From JAFGWO01 sp965603295 (GTDB lineage: Bacteria > BMS3Abin14): a DNA stretch of 11,577 bases. Below the pieces are notes generated by a model. It saw only the letters and a list, made by a program, of their open reading frames with translations, did not search any database and was not told the origin of the DNA. The stretch covers positions 1 to 11,577 of the forward strand of contig CBFDCL010000072.1 of NCBI GenBank assembly GCA_965603295.1. Reading direction: 5' to 3'. Position numbers and translations under genes: made by a program. Shown in pieces: positions 1-6,625 of this stretch; the stretch's first letter is position 1, and every line of letters begins with the position of its first letter.

Positions 1-25
1 GGAAGATTTTCAGAGGCATAATATT

Positions 26-68
26 ATTAGTGATTAGTGATTAGTGATTAGTGATTAGTGATTAGTGA
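26..68. repeat. Tandem heptanucleotide tract (TGATTAG)n
   Basis: Five perfect tandem copies of TGATTAG occupy 31-65, with a partial copy on each side (ATTAG at 26-30 and TGA at 66-68). The tract lies in the non-coding leader upstream of the first CheW-like gene. Its complementary word, CTAATCA, differs by one base from the CCAATCA copies at 208-228, so this tract and that one form imperfect inverted arms. There are no spacers, so this is a simple tandem array and not a CRISPR. Function unknown. Confidence 0.95.
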
Positions 69-130
69 ACAGTCTCAGATCTCAAAAAACAATTTTACAT
101 TCCAAATTTCAAGATCCAGAATGGTGAAAA

Positions 131-256
131 AATTCAAAATCCAAGATCTAAGGTTAGACCTTAAACCTCAAACTTCAAACCTCAAACTTCAAGATGATCT
201 CAAATCACCAATCACCAATCACCAATCACCCATTACCCATTACCCATTACCGATTT
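131..256. repeat. 126-bp tract with continuous 7-nt register and changing words
   Basis: Cutting the sequence every 7 nt from 131 gives 18 successive words that drift in blocks. The first are AATTCAA, AATCCAA, GATCTAA, GGTTAGA and CCTTAAA. Next come CCTCAAA and CTTCAAA alternating at 166-193, then ATGATCT and CAAATCA, then three copies of CCAATCA at 208-228. Three copies of CCCATTA follow at 229-249, and CCGATTT closes the tract. The register is not lost where one word gives way to the next. A shorter in-phase patch, ATTCCAA then ATTTCAA, is at 99-112, shifted relative to this register. The remaining gap from 257 to 402 is AT-rich at first and holds no convincing promoter or RNA gene. Confidence 0.9.
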
Positions 257-402
257 ATACCATAATTATCGACGCATACAGAAGCCGGTATTTTCCGGTT
301 ATCAGTATTTTTCCCGTTTCTTTTCCAAGACTTCGGTTGACGGAAATCATGTCAGGTGGTAGTTTCCCTTCATGGTGCGGATCGGGAAAGGACGCCTTTC
401 CA

Positions 403-831
403 ATGCCTGAAAGAATTGTTCTTCTCAGAGTCGGGGAGCATCTGCTCTGTCTGCCCTTTGTTCATGTTGACGAGATCCTTGGCGTGGACCGGGCTGTTCC
501 CCGAACGAGCCTCCCGGAGGGCGTCTCCACGGAAGAAGACCCCCATGCCCTGTGGGTTTCCTCCCGGGGAAGGTGGATTCCAGTCAGGGAACTTCTTCCC
601 GGGCACGGAAAAGAGGAAGGGTCCCAGATCCTGGTGATGGGCTGTGACGGTTCGAACTGGGCTGTTCTGGTCAATCAGGTCCTCGGAATCGAGAGCACGG
701 GTCCTCTCACCCCTTTCCCGGATGCGGCCAGACCTTATACGGATATACCCTTTTCCGGGGTTCGTTTTCTGAAAGAGCAGCCGGTATTGGAACTTGACCT
801 TTCGAGGTTGATTTTATTAGATATGATATAA
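403..831 (+). CDS. Divergent CheW-like scaffold protein
   Basis: A 142-residue protein that looks like a single, divergent CheW-type domain, the SH3-like fold that links chemoreceptors to the CheA kinase. Visible support: an N-terminal strand pattern with a VHVDEILGV segment (residues 21-29), the RGRWIPV motif (55-61) at the place of the usual RG-x-x-(I/V)PV strand, and an ILVM...WAVLVNQVLGI segment (76-96) matching the second CheW subdomain. The start at 403 is chosen because GGGAAAGGA lies about 10 nt upstream and homology-like sequence begins there. The open frame extends back to 58, but that part is only translated repeat DNA. A gene for a second CheW-like protein follows 12 nt after the stop, so the two are probably co-transcribed. 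Assignment rests on fold-level pattern rather than strong identity, so the partner is uncertain. Confidence 0.7.
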   Translation: MPERIVLLRVGEHLLCLPFVHVDEILGVDRAVPRTSLPEGVSTEEDPHALWVSSRGRWIPVRELLPGHGKEEGSQILVMGCDGSNWAVLVNQVLGIESTGPLTPFPDAARPYTDIPFSGVRFLKEQPVLELDLSRLILLDMI

Positions 832-843
832 GGAGCGAACAGG

Positions 844-1266
844 GTGGGTGAAAGAAGGTACATTACCTTTAGCGCCGGCGAACACAGGTTCGCGGTCCCC
901 ATTGAAAAAGTCGGGGAGGTTGTCAGTTCGGCAAACGTACTTCCCGTGCCCGGTGGGAGGAGACCCCTGGAGGGGATTATCTCTTACCGTGACCGCGCTG
1001 TGCTGCCCGTGTTTTCACTTCTCGAAATCCTGGGTGAAAAAGAGGCCGAAACCAGCGTCTTGATTGTGGTAGCGGGCTCCAAGGAATCACCCATCGGGTT
1101 CAGGGTCCGCGGACTGGGCGGAATCATTGCGTCCACAGAATCTGAAAACGGGATCGTTCCCTACGAGGGAAAACTTGGGGGTCCCGAAGGTGCCATTGCC
1201 GGTATCCTAAAGAAGACCGGGGGTGACCACATCCTTCTCGAGATCGAGAAGGTGCTCGGTTCCTGA
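844..1266 (+). CDS. CheW-like chemotaxis scaffold protein
   Basis: A 140-residue single-domain CheW-type protein. CheW bridges chemoreceptors and the CheA histidine kinase at the inner face of the membrane. The match is clearer than in the preceding gene: YITFSAGEHRFAVPIEKVGEVV (residues 6-27) is the typical opening, followed by VLPVPG (32-37), then GIISYRDRAVLPVFSLLEILG (44-64). The last segment corresponds to the conserved G-(V/I)-IN-LRG-x-(V/I)-PV-DL region, with Arg49 kept but NLRG changed to SYRD. Translation starts at GTG, with AGGAGCG (831-837) ending 6 nt upstream, the best ribosome site locally. No CheA, CheR, CheB or receptor gene is in the window, so whether it serves motility or another chemosensory pathway cannot be told. 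The next gene, 81 nt downstream, encodes a receiver protein and probably belongs to the same unit. Confidence 0.85.
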   Translation: MGERRYITFSAGEHRFAVPIEKVGEVVSSANVLPVPGGRRPLEGIISYRDRAVLPVFSLLEILGEKEAETSVLIVVAGSKESPIGFRVRGLGGIIASTESENGIVPYEGKLGGPEGAIAGILKKTGGDHILLEIEKVLGS

Positions 1267-1347
1267 ATCTTTAAGAGACGTTCATCCGTCGCTGCACTGC
1301 GTGGCTCCCATGGGGTTCCATGATCAGAGTGGCCGGGAGGGATTGAA

Positions 1348-2829
1348 ATGAAAAGGATCCTTGTTGCTGACGACAGCGTTACCATCCAGAAAGTCATTGC
1401 CCTCACTTTCGCCGATGAACCGTGTGAGGTGAAATCGGTGGGGACCGGCACCGAGGCCCTGGAGGTTATCAGGACCTGGAAACCTGACATCCTGTTAGCC
1501 GATGTGATCATGCCTCAGATGAACGGTTACGAATTGTGCCGGGCGGTAAAGGACCAGCCGGAAACCGCTTCTGTACCGGTTCTTCTTCTTGCGGGGACTT
1601 TCGAAGCGTTTGACGGCGATGAGGCAAAATCGGTAGGCGCTGATGATTACATCACTAAACCTTTTGAATCGGTGGAGCTGATAGAAAAGGTCAACCTCCT
1701 GACCGACGCGGCGCCCTCCGTGGCACCTGCCCCGGAAGATCAGGAGGAAGTGTTTGTCCCGGAACCGTCCCCGCCGGAGGCCAGTGCCACAGAGAAGGAG
1801 CCGGTCCCTGAGCCGTTCCCGCCCACAGGGGAGGAGCCGGTTCCGGAACCCGCCCCGCCTGTGTTCAGTACGCCTTCATCGGAATCTCCGGGCGAGGCAG
1901 CAGTAACCGAAAGCCAGGAGCCCGATATTTGGGACATCCTTAGCGATGTGGACGATCTGTCGCCCGAGCCAACGGCCAGCCCTGCCGAGGAAGAGACCCC
2001 GGGCCTTGGTCCCCTTGAGGATCAGGTTGTTGTCGATGTCGGGAGCTTTGATGTGGGAATTAGTCGCCCTGAACCGGTGCCCGCCCCTCCGGAACCAAGA
2101 CCGGAAGCGGAGACGGGACCCCCCGTGTTCTCCCCGGAGCCGTTGGTTCCTCCTTCCGGGCAAATGCCTCCTGAGGATGTGGTTGTGCCGCCCGTGGCGG
2201 AATCTCCGGACATCGCGCCTGAAAAAAGCAGGGTAGAGGACAGGGAAAAGGATTTTTTTGGTTTTGAAACCGAAGGGCTCGAAACCGTGGCTGAGGGAGA
2301 CATCCTCGGAGATGCTGTCGAGGAGATCACTTTCGAGATGGAAGAACCCTCGTCCGATGGTGGAGAAGCCGATCGTGAAGCCTCGTTCATCGTTCCGGAA
2401 CCCCCGGCCGACGTTTCCCTGAAAACGGGGGAGACAGTTCATCCTGAGAGCATGGGTTTCGAAATCCCGGAGACGGTTGTTCCCGAACCGACTCTAACCG
2501 ACTCCGAGGAAGCGGCTCCCGAATTTGTAGCGGAGTCCGTTCCGGAGGAACCCACCGCCATTCCGGAGATCTCACTGCTTCCGGAACCTTCCCTGCCAGA
2601 AGAGGAATCCCCGCCGGGAATGGTTCCCGAACCCCCTGCTGCAACCCCCCTCGAGCTGATGACAGAACCGCCTCCCCTTGACGTGCCCGGCGATCCGTCG
2701 GCACTGGAGGAGGCCCAGATCAGGAAGATCGTCGAGGAAAAGGCGGAGAAGATCGTATGGGAAATTGTCCCGGAACTGGCGGAAATCATGATCCGGGAAG
2801 CCCTGGAGAAGATCAAGGGCGGTTCTTGA
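1348..2829 (+). CDS. Response-regulator receiver protein with long acidic Pro/Glu linker and C-terminal helix
   Basis: 493 residues in three parts. (1) A receiver domain (1-118) with the acidic pair D8/D9, phosphoacceptor D52 in LLADVIMPQMNGYE, and K104 in the ITKPF loop. The usual switch Thr/Ser is Ala82 (LLLAGTFEAFD), so phosphorylation may signal atypically. (2) A low-complexity linker (about 122-450) extremely rich in Pro, Glu, Val and Ser with roughly nine PEP motifs (VPEP, LPEP, SPEP), almost certainly disordered. (3) A terminal amphipathic helix (451-490) with the core VWEIVPELAEIMIREALEKI, which looks like an interaction or oligomerisation module. There is no DNA-binding or enzymatic output domain, so it probably acts by protein-protein contact. 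GGGAGG at 1335-1340 precedes the ATG. It closes the CheW operon and is followed by a strong terminator. Receiver assignment is firm; its partner and role are unknown. Confidence 0.9.
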   Translation: MKRILVADDSVTIQKVIALTFADEPCEVKSVGTGTEALEVIRTWKPDILLADVIMPQMNGYELCRAVKDQPETASVPVLLLAGTFEAFDGDEAKSVGADDYITKPFESVELIEKVNLLTDAAPSVAPAPEDQEEVFVPEPSPPEASATEKEPVPEPFPPTGEEPVPEPAPPVFSTPSSESPGEAAVTESQEPDIWDILSDVDDLSPEPTASPAEEETPGLGPLEDQVVVDVGSFDVGISRPEPVPAPPEPRPEAETGPPVFSPEPLVPPSGQMPPEDVVVPPVAESPDIAPEKSRVEDREKDFFGFETEGLETVAEGDILGDAVEEITFEMEEPSSDGGEADREASFIVPEPPADVSLKTGETVHPESMGFEIPETVVPEPTLTDSEEAAPEFVAESVPEEPTAIPEISLLPEPSLPEEESPPGMVPEPPAATPLELMTEPPPLDVPGDPSALEEAQIRKIVEEKAEKIVWEIVPELAEIMIREALEKIKGGS

Positions 2830-2859
2830 GACAGTGAGACCATTGACCGGCCGCAACGG

Positions 2860-2890
2860 GAGGGCTGACGGGCAACCGTAAGCCCTCTTT
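2860..2890 (+). terminator. Intrinsic terminator of the CheW-CheW-receiver operon
   Basis: A hairpin starts 31 nt after the receiver gene stop. AGGGCT (2861-2866) pairs with AGCCCT (2881-2886), and ACGG (2868-2871) pairs with CCGT (2876-2879), with one G-A mismatch between the two helices and a GCAA (GNRA-type) tetraloop. A further G-C pair can close the base. TTT at 2888-2890 follows, so the U-tract is short. The GC-rich stem and placement right after an operon support rho-independent termination. Confidence 0.75.
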
Positions 2891-2916
2891 AAGTTTGGGA
2901 AGAGGATGTGAAAAGT

Positions 2917-2944
2917 GTTTGAGGTTTGATGTTTGAAGTCCGGA
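2917..2944. repeat. Heptad tract GTTTGAG/GTTTGAT/GTTTGAA
   Basis: Three tandem near-identical heptamers at 2917-2937 differ only in the last base, followed in register by GTCCGGA. The tract lies in the gap between the terminator and valS. Its orientation is opposite to the CCCAAAG tract 40 nt downstream. Confidence 0.8.
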
Positions 2945-2976
2945 ACCGTGATTGGCAACTGCACGCTGGAACAACA

Positions 2977-3011
2977 GTCCAAACCCAAAGCCCAAAGCCC
3001 AAAAGGGAAAA
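2977..3011. repeat. Heptad tract CCCAAAG
   Basis: Five in-register heptamers: GTCCAAA, CCCAAAG, CCCAAAG, CCCAAAA, GGGAAAA. Together with the GTTTGAG tract upstream this gives purine-rich and pyrimidine-rich strands facing each other within the same gap. Confidence 0.85.
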
Positions 3012-3038
3012 ACAGTCCAGAGTGCAGAGGAAACTCGC

Positions 3039-3115
3039 GTTGAACGTTGAACGTTAAACGTTTAACGTCGCTTGATCACCAATCACTCATCACCAATAAC
3101 CAGTCACTGATTCTA
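3039..3115. repeat. 77-bp heptad tract containing an 18-nt perfect palindrome
   Basis: Eleven consecutive 7-nt words in one register: GTTGAAC twice, GTTAAAC, GTTTAAC, GTCGCTT, GATCACC, AATCACT, CATCACC, AATAACC, AGTCACT, GATTCTA. The GTTGAAC-to-GTTTAAC transition creates ACGTTAAACGTTTAACGT at 3051-3068, which is identical to its own reverse complement. The tract ends just before the AGAGG ribosome site of valS, so it would lie in the 5' leader of, or overlap the promoter of, the valS operon. Confidence 0.9.
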
Positions 3116-3126
3116 AGAGGAAAACC

Positions 3127-5781
3127 ATGACAAAAGAGATGCCCCGACATTTTGATCCTGAAGCCTCCGAAAAACAATGGTATTCCTATTGGATTGAGAA
3201 GGGGCTTTTCCACGCCGATGAGCACTCGGACCGCCCGCCGTACAGTATCGTGATCCCGCCCCCGAACGTGACCGGTTCTCTCCACATGGGGCACGCCCTG
3301 AACAATACCCTCCAGGATGTCCTGATCCGGTACAGACGGATGACGGGTTTCGAGGTTCTCTGGATGCCCGGGATGGATCACGCGGGCATAGCGACCCAGA
3401 ACGTGGTGGAGAAGGACCTGGCAGCACAGGGTACGGACCGGCACACCATGGGTCGTGAGAAGTTCATCGAGAACGTGTGGTCGTGGAAGGAGAAATACGG
3501 GGGGGTTATCTTTCAGCAGCTTCAACGCCTGGGAGCGTCCTGTGACTGGGAACGGGAGCGGTTCACCATGGATGCGGGTCTGTCAAAGGCGGTGAGGCAT
3601 GTTTTTGTCCGGCTTTACGATGAGGGCCTCATCTACCAGGGTGACTATATCATTAACTGGTGTCCTCGCTGCCACACGGCCCTTTCGGACCTGGAAGTTG
3701 AGCATCATCCCCGGAAGGGTCACCTCTGGCATATCCGCTATCCCGCCTCTACGGGAAGCGACGAGGTTGTGGTAGCCACCACGAGACCCGAGACCATGCT
3801 CGGAGACACTGCGGTAGCCGTCAACCCCGACGACGAGAGGTACAGTTCCCTCCTCGGGAAATCCTTTCATCTCCCTCTAACGAGGCGGGAAATTCCCCTC
3901 ATTGCTGACGAATTCTGTGACAAGGAGTTCGGAACCGGTGCTGTCAAGGTGACGCCCGCCCATGATCCCAATGACTTCGAGATCGGTGAGAGGCACGATC
4001 TACCCAAGATCACGGTGGTTTCCTTGGACGGCACCATGACCCACGAGGCAGGTGAGAGGTATGAGGGTCTTGACCGGTACGAGTGCCGCCGAAAACTGGT
4101 AGAGGATCTCGAGGATGGTGGTTATCTTGTAAAAACAGAAGCTTATGAGCACTCGGTGGGCCAATGCTACCGATGCCAGACCGTTATTGAACCCATCATC
4201 TCGAGACAATGGTTCGTTCGGACACGTGAACTTGCCGGGCCTGCCATTGAGGCGGTGGAGGAAGGGCGCATCCGGATCATCCCGGAATCCTGGGAGAAAA
4301 CATATTTTGAGTGGATGAACAATATCAGGGACTGGTGCATCTCCAGGCAGATATGGTGGGGACACCGGATCCCCGTCTGGAACTGCGATGATTGCGGACA
4401 CGTTATCGTCCAGGTGAACGAACCCTCTGTCTGCCCGGAATGCTCCGGACCGGAGCTGACACAGGAAGACGATGTGCTGGATACATGGTTTTCTTCGGCT
4501 CTCTGGCCATTCTCCACTATGGGTTGGCCGGAAAGGACCGAAACCCTTGAGAAATTCTACCCTACCAGCTGTCTGGTAACCGGTTTCGACATCCTTTTTT
4601 TCTGGGTTGCCAGAATGGTCATGATGGGGATGAAGTTCATGGGGGACGTTCCCTTCCGGCACGTTTACATCCACGCCCTCGTGCGTGATGTGGAAGGCCA
4701 GAAGATGAGCAAGTCGAGGGGGAACGTGATCGACCCGCTGGTAATGATCGACCGTTACGGGGCCGATGCGTTCCGGTTCACCCTCACAGCCTTCGCGGCC
4801 ATGGGGCGTGATATCCGGCTTGCGGAGGACCGGATCGAGGGGTACAGGAATTTTATCAACAAGATCTGGAACGCCTCCAAACTGGTTCTTTCCCACCTTG
4901 AAGGGGTGTCTTTCCACGGGGAGGGGGAGGCTCGTCCGGCCCTTGAGGAGCATAACAGATGGATCCGGAGCCGCATGTCGGACGTGACCACCAGGACGAG
5001 GGAAGCCCTTGACGGATACCGTTTCAACGAGGTTGCCCATAACCTCTACCAGTTTTTCTGGCACGAATACTGCGACTGGTACCTGGAGTTTTCGAAGCCC
5101 TTTTTCTACGGGGACCACGGCAGCAAAGCGAGGGAAGAAACCGCGGTGACGGCGGGTTCGGTCCTCGAGGCTTTTCTCCGTCTCCTCCATCCCGTTATGC
5201 CTTTCCTCACGGAAGAGATCTGGCAGCGCATTCCCGGAACCGATGGCAGCATCATGGTTTCCCCCTATCCGGGATCGCCCCCTGAAGAGCGGGATGCCGA
5301 TGTCGAAGAATCTATGAGCCTGGTCATGGACTTTATCACCGCCATCCGGAACCTTCGGACCGAGTTGGGGATCCCACCGGCGAGCAAGGTCCGGGCGACG
5401 TTGATCTGCAAGGATCCCGATATTGCGGCTTCCCTGGAGAAGGCTTCGGATCAGATCAGCCGCCTCGGGCGGCTGGCTGCCCTCGGTATCACTTCATCTC
5501 GGGAAAAAGCGGACCCGGCCGCCTCCACCGCCGTGGTCCGGGGACAGGAGGTCCTGGTTGCCACCGCCGAGGAAGTGGATCGGGAGGCCGAGGAGGAGAG
5601 ACTCCGAAAGGAATTGGGGAAAGTCCTGGGCGAACTGGAGAAGATTGAGAAGAAGCTGGGGAATCCACAGTTCATCCAGAAAGCTCCCGAGGATGTGGTC
5701 CGAAAAAACGAGGAACTGAGGGATCAGCTCTTTTCCCAGAGGGACAAACTGATGGAAAGCCTGGAGAGGTTCGATGCCTGA
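3127..5781 (+). CDS. valS: Valine--tRNA ligase
   Basis: Cytoplasmic class I aminoacyl-tRNA synthetase that activates valine with ATP and charges tRNA-Val. At 884 residues it has the normal bacterial length. The HIGH signature appears as HMGH (53-56) after PPPNVTGSL, and KMSKS is at 526-530. The inserted editing domain that hydrolyses mischarged Thr-tRNA is visible through TTRPETMLGDTAVAVNP and KVTPAHDPNDFEIG. Cys pairs occur in NWCPRCHTALSDLEVEHHP and in CDDCGHVIVQ...CPECSG, suggesting zinc knuckles. DVLDTWFSSALWPFSTMGWP is typical ValS. The C-terminal 60 or so residues form the charged coiled-coil tRNA arm characteristic of ValS. The start has AGAGG (3116-3120) 6 nt upstream. The stop overlaps the nadC start by 8 nt, so it heads the valS-nadC-birA operon. 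No T-box leader is seen. Confidence 0.98.
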   Translation: MTKEMPRHFDPEASEKQWYSYWIEKGLFHADEHSDRPPYSIVIPPPNVTGSLHMGHALNNTLQDVLIRYRRMTGFEVLWMPGMDHAGIATQNVVEKDLAAQGTDRHTMGREKFIENVWSWKEKYGGVIFQQLQRLGASCDWERERFTMDAGLSKAVRHVFVRLYDEGLIYQGDYIINWCPRCHTALSDLEVEHHPRKGHLWHIRYPASTGSDEVVVATTRPETMLGDTAVAVNPDDERYSSLLGKSFHLPLTRREIPLIADEFCDKEFGTGAVKVTPAHDPNDFEIGERHDLPKITVVSLDGTMTHEAGERYEGLDRYECRRKLVEDLEDGGYLVKTEAYEHSVGQCYRCQTVIEPIISRQWFVRTRELAGPAIEAVEEGRIRIIPESWEKTYFEWMNNIRDWCISRQIWWGHRIPVWNCDDCGHVIVQVNEPSVCPECSGPELTQEDDVLDTWFSSALWPFSTMGWPERTETLEKFYPTSCLVTGFDILFFWVARMVMMGMKFMGDVPFRHVYIHALVRDVEGQKMSKSRGNVIDPLVMIDRYGADAFRFTLTAFAAMGRDIRLAEDRIEGYRNFINKIWNASKLVLSHLEGVSFHGEGEARPALEEHNRWIRSRMSDVTTRTREALDGYRFNEVAHNLYQFFWHEYCDWYLEFSKPFFYGDHGSKAREETAVTAGSVLEAFLRLLHPVMPFLTEEIWQRIPGTDGSIMVSPYPGSPPEERDADVEESMSLVMDFITAIRNLRTELGIPPASKVRATLICKDPDIAASLEKASDQISRLGRLAALGITSSREKADPAASTAVVRGQEVLVATAEEVDREAEEERLRKELGKVLGELEKIEKKLGNPQFIQKAPEDVVRKNEELRDQLFSQRDKLMESLERFDA

Positions 5782-6625
5782 TCTGCCCGACCATGTCCTG
5801 AAGCTTATCCACCTGGCCGTCGGGGAGGACCTTGGTGCCGGTGACATTACATCCGAGGCGACTATTAACAAGGGGTCCGAGGGGGAAGCCACCATCGTTG
5901 CCCGCCAGCCCCTTGTGTGCTGCGGCCTCGATATCGTCCCCGCGGTCTTCAATGAAGTGGGACCGGGTATATCCATCCGATGGATCGTTTCCGAAGGGGA
6001 AGACGTAGCTGAGGGGGCTGTCCTGGCCCATCTGAAGGGCCCGATGAGGGTCCTGATGTCCGGAGAGCGGACGGCCCTTAACTTTCTGCAGCGTATGTGC
6101 GGTGTGGCCACTTTGTCACGCGCCTTCGCGGAAAAGGCTTCGGGCCGCACCGTAATCCTGGACAGCCGCAAAACGGTGCCGGGATGGAGATGGCTTGATA
6201 AGATGGCCGTACGGGTAGGCGGCTGCCGAAACCACAGAATGGGGCTCTTCGACGGGATTCTTATCAAGGACAACCATATTGCCGCCTCGGGGGGGATCAG
6301 AAACGCGGTCCGTCGGGTCCGTGAATACGGAGCCGATGGACTCAAGATTGAAGTTGAGGTGGAAAACCTCCTGGAACTCGAGGAAGCTATCGACAGCGGA
6401 GCCGATATCGTCATGCTCGATAATTTCCCACTCCGGCTCATCAGGGAGGCAGTGAAAGCTGCTGACGGCAGGGTACTCCTGGAGGTGTCCGGAGGGATTC
6501 ACCTTGGGAACCTGGACCCGTTCCTGGAGATCGGCGGGGTGGATTTCCTCTCCGTCGGTGAACTGACCCATTCCGCCCCAGCAGCAGATATCGCCATGGA
6601 AGTGAGGGGAGCTGCTGAGGGATGA
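5774..6625 (+). CDS. nadC: Nicotinate-nucleotide pyrophosphorylase (quinolinate phosphoribosyltransferase)
   Basis: Converts quinolinate and PRPP to nicotinate mononucleotide, CO2 and pyrophosphate, the last committed step of de novo NAD synthesis in the cytoplasm. 283 residues, the usual family length. Motifs in order: EDLGAGDIT (18-26), SGERTALNFLQRMCGVAT (96-113), DSRKTVPGWRWLDKMAV (130-146), NHRMGLFDGILIKDNHI (153-169), KIEVEVENLLELEEA (191-205), LDNFPL (215-220), EVSGGI (237-242) and SVGELTHSAPA (260-270). These carry the expected Arg, Lys, His, Glu and Asp residues for PRPP and quinolinate binding. Small departures from the common form are DSRKT for DTRKT and GGC for GGG before NHR. The start lies inside the end of valS (8-nt overlap) and the stop overlaps birA by ATGA, so translation is probably coupled. 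nadA and nadB are not in the window. Confidence 0.96.
   Translation: MPDLPDHVLKLIHLAVGEDLGAGDITSEATINKGSEGEATIVARQPLVCCGLDIVPAVFNEVGPGISIRWIVSEGEDVAEGAVLAHLKGPMRVLMSGERTALNFLQRMCGVATLSRAFAEKASGRTVILDSRKTVPGWRWLDKMAVRVGGCRNHRMGLFDGILIKDNHIAASGGIRNAVRRVREYGADGLKIEVEVENLLELEEAIDSGADIVMLDNFPLRLIREAVKAADGRVLLEVSGGIHLGNLDPFLEIGGVDFLSVGELTHSAPAADIAMEVRGAAEG

Noticed and set aside
26..256. Possible CRISPR array
   Set aside because: Units are 7 nt with no unique spacers; this is tandem repetition.
337..365. Sigma-70-like promoter for the CheW operon: TTGACG, 17 nt, TAGTTT
   Set aside because: The -35 is good but the -10 matches only 3 of 6 positions; not strong enough to annotate.
58..402. N-terminal extension of the first CheW-like gene (open frame back to 58)
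   Set aside because: It translates the heptad repeats and AT-rich gap; there is no ribosome site at 58 and no domain. The start at 403 has a ribosome site and begins at the CheW-like sequence. A second in-frame ATG at 349 lacks a good ribosome site.
1309..1322. Small hairpin CATGG-GGTT-CCATG between the second CheW gene and the receiver gene
   Set aside because: Only 5 bp, no T-run, common by chance; the genes are probably in one operon.
2891..3126. T-box or other riboswitch upstream of valS
   Set aside because: No T-box consensus (GGGTGGNACCGCG-like) and no specifier-stem layout seen; the region is accounted for by heptad tracts.
4000..5190. Minus-strand open frame of 396 codons inside valS
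   Set aside because: A shadow of valS; no motif, and valS is complete across this region.
5494..6441. Minus-strand open frame of 315 codons across valS/nadC
   Set aside because: Ser/Arg-rich low-complexity antisense product with no domain; both sense genes are intact.
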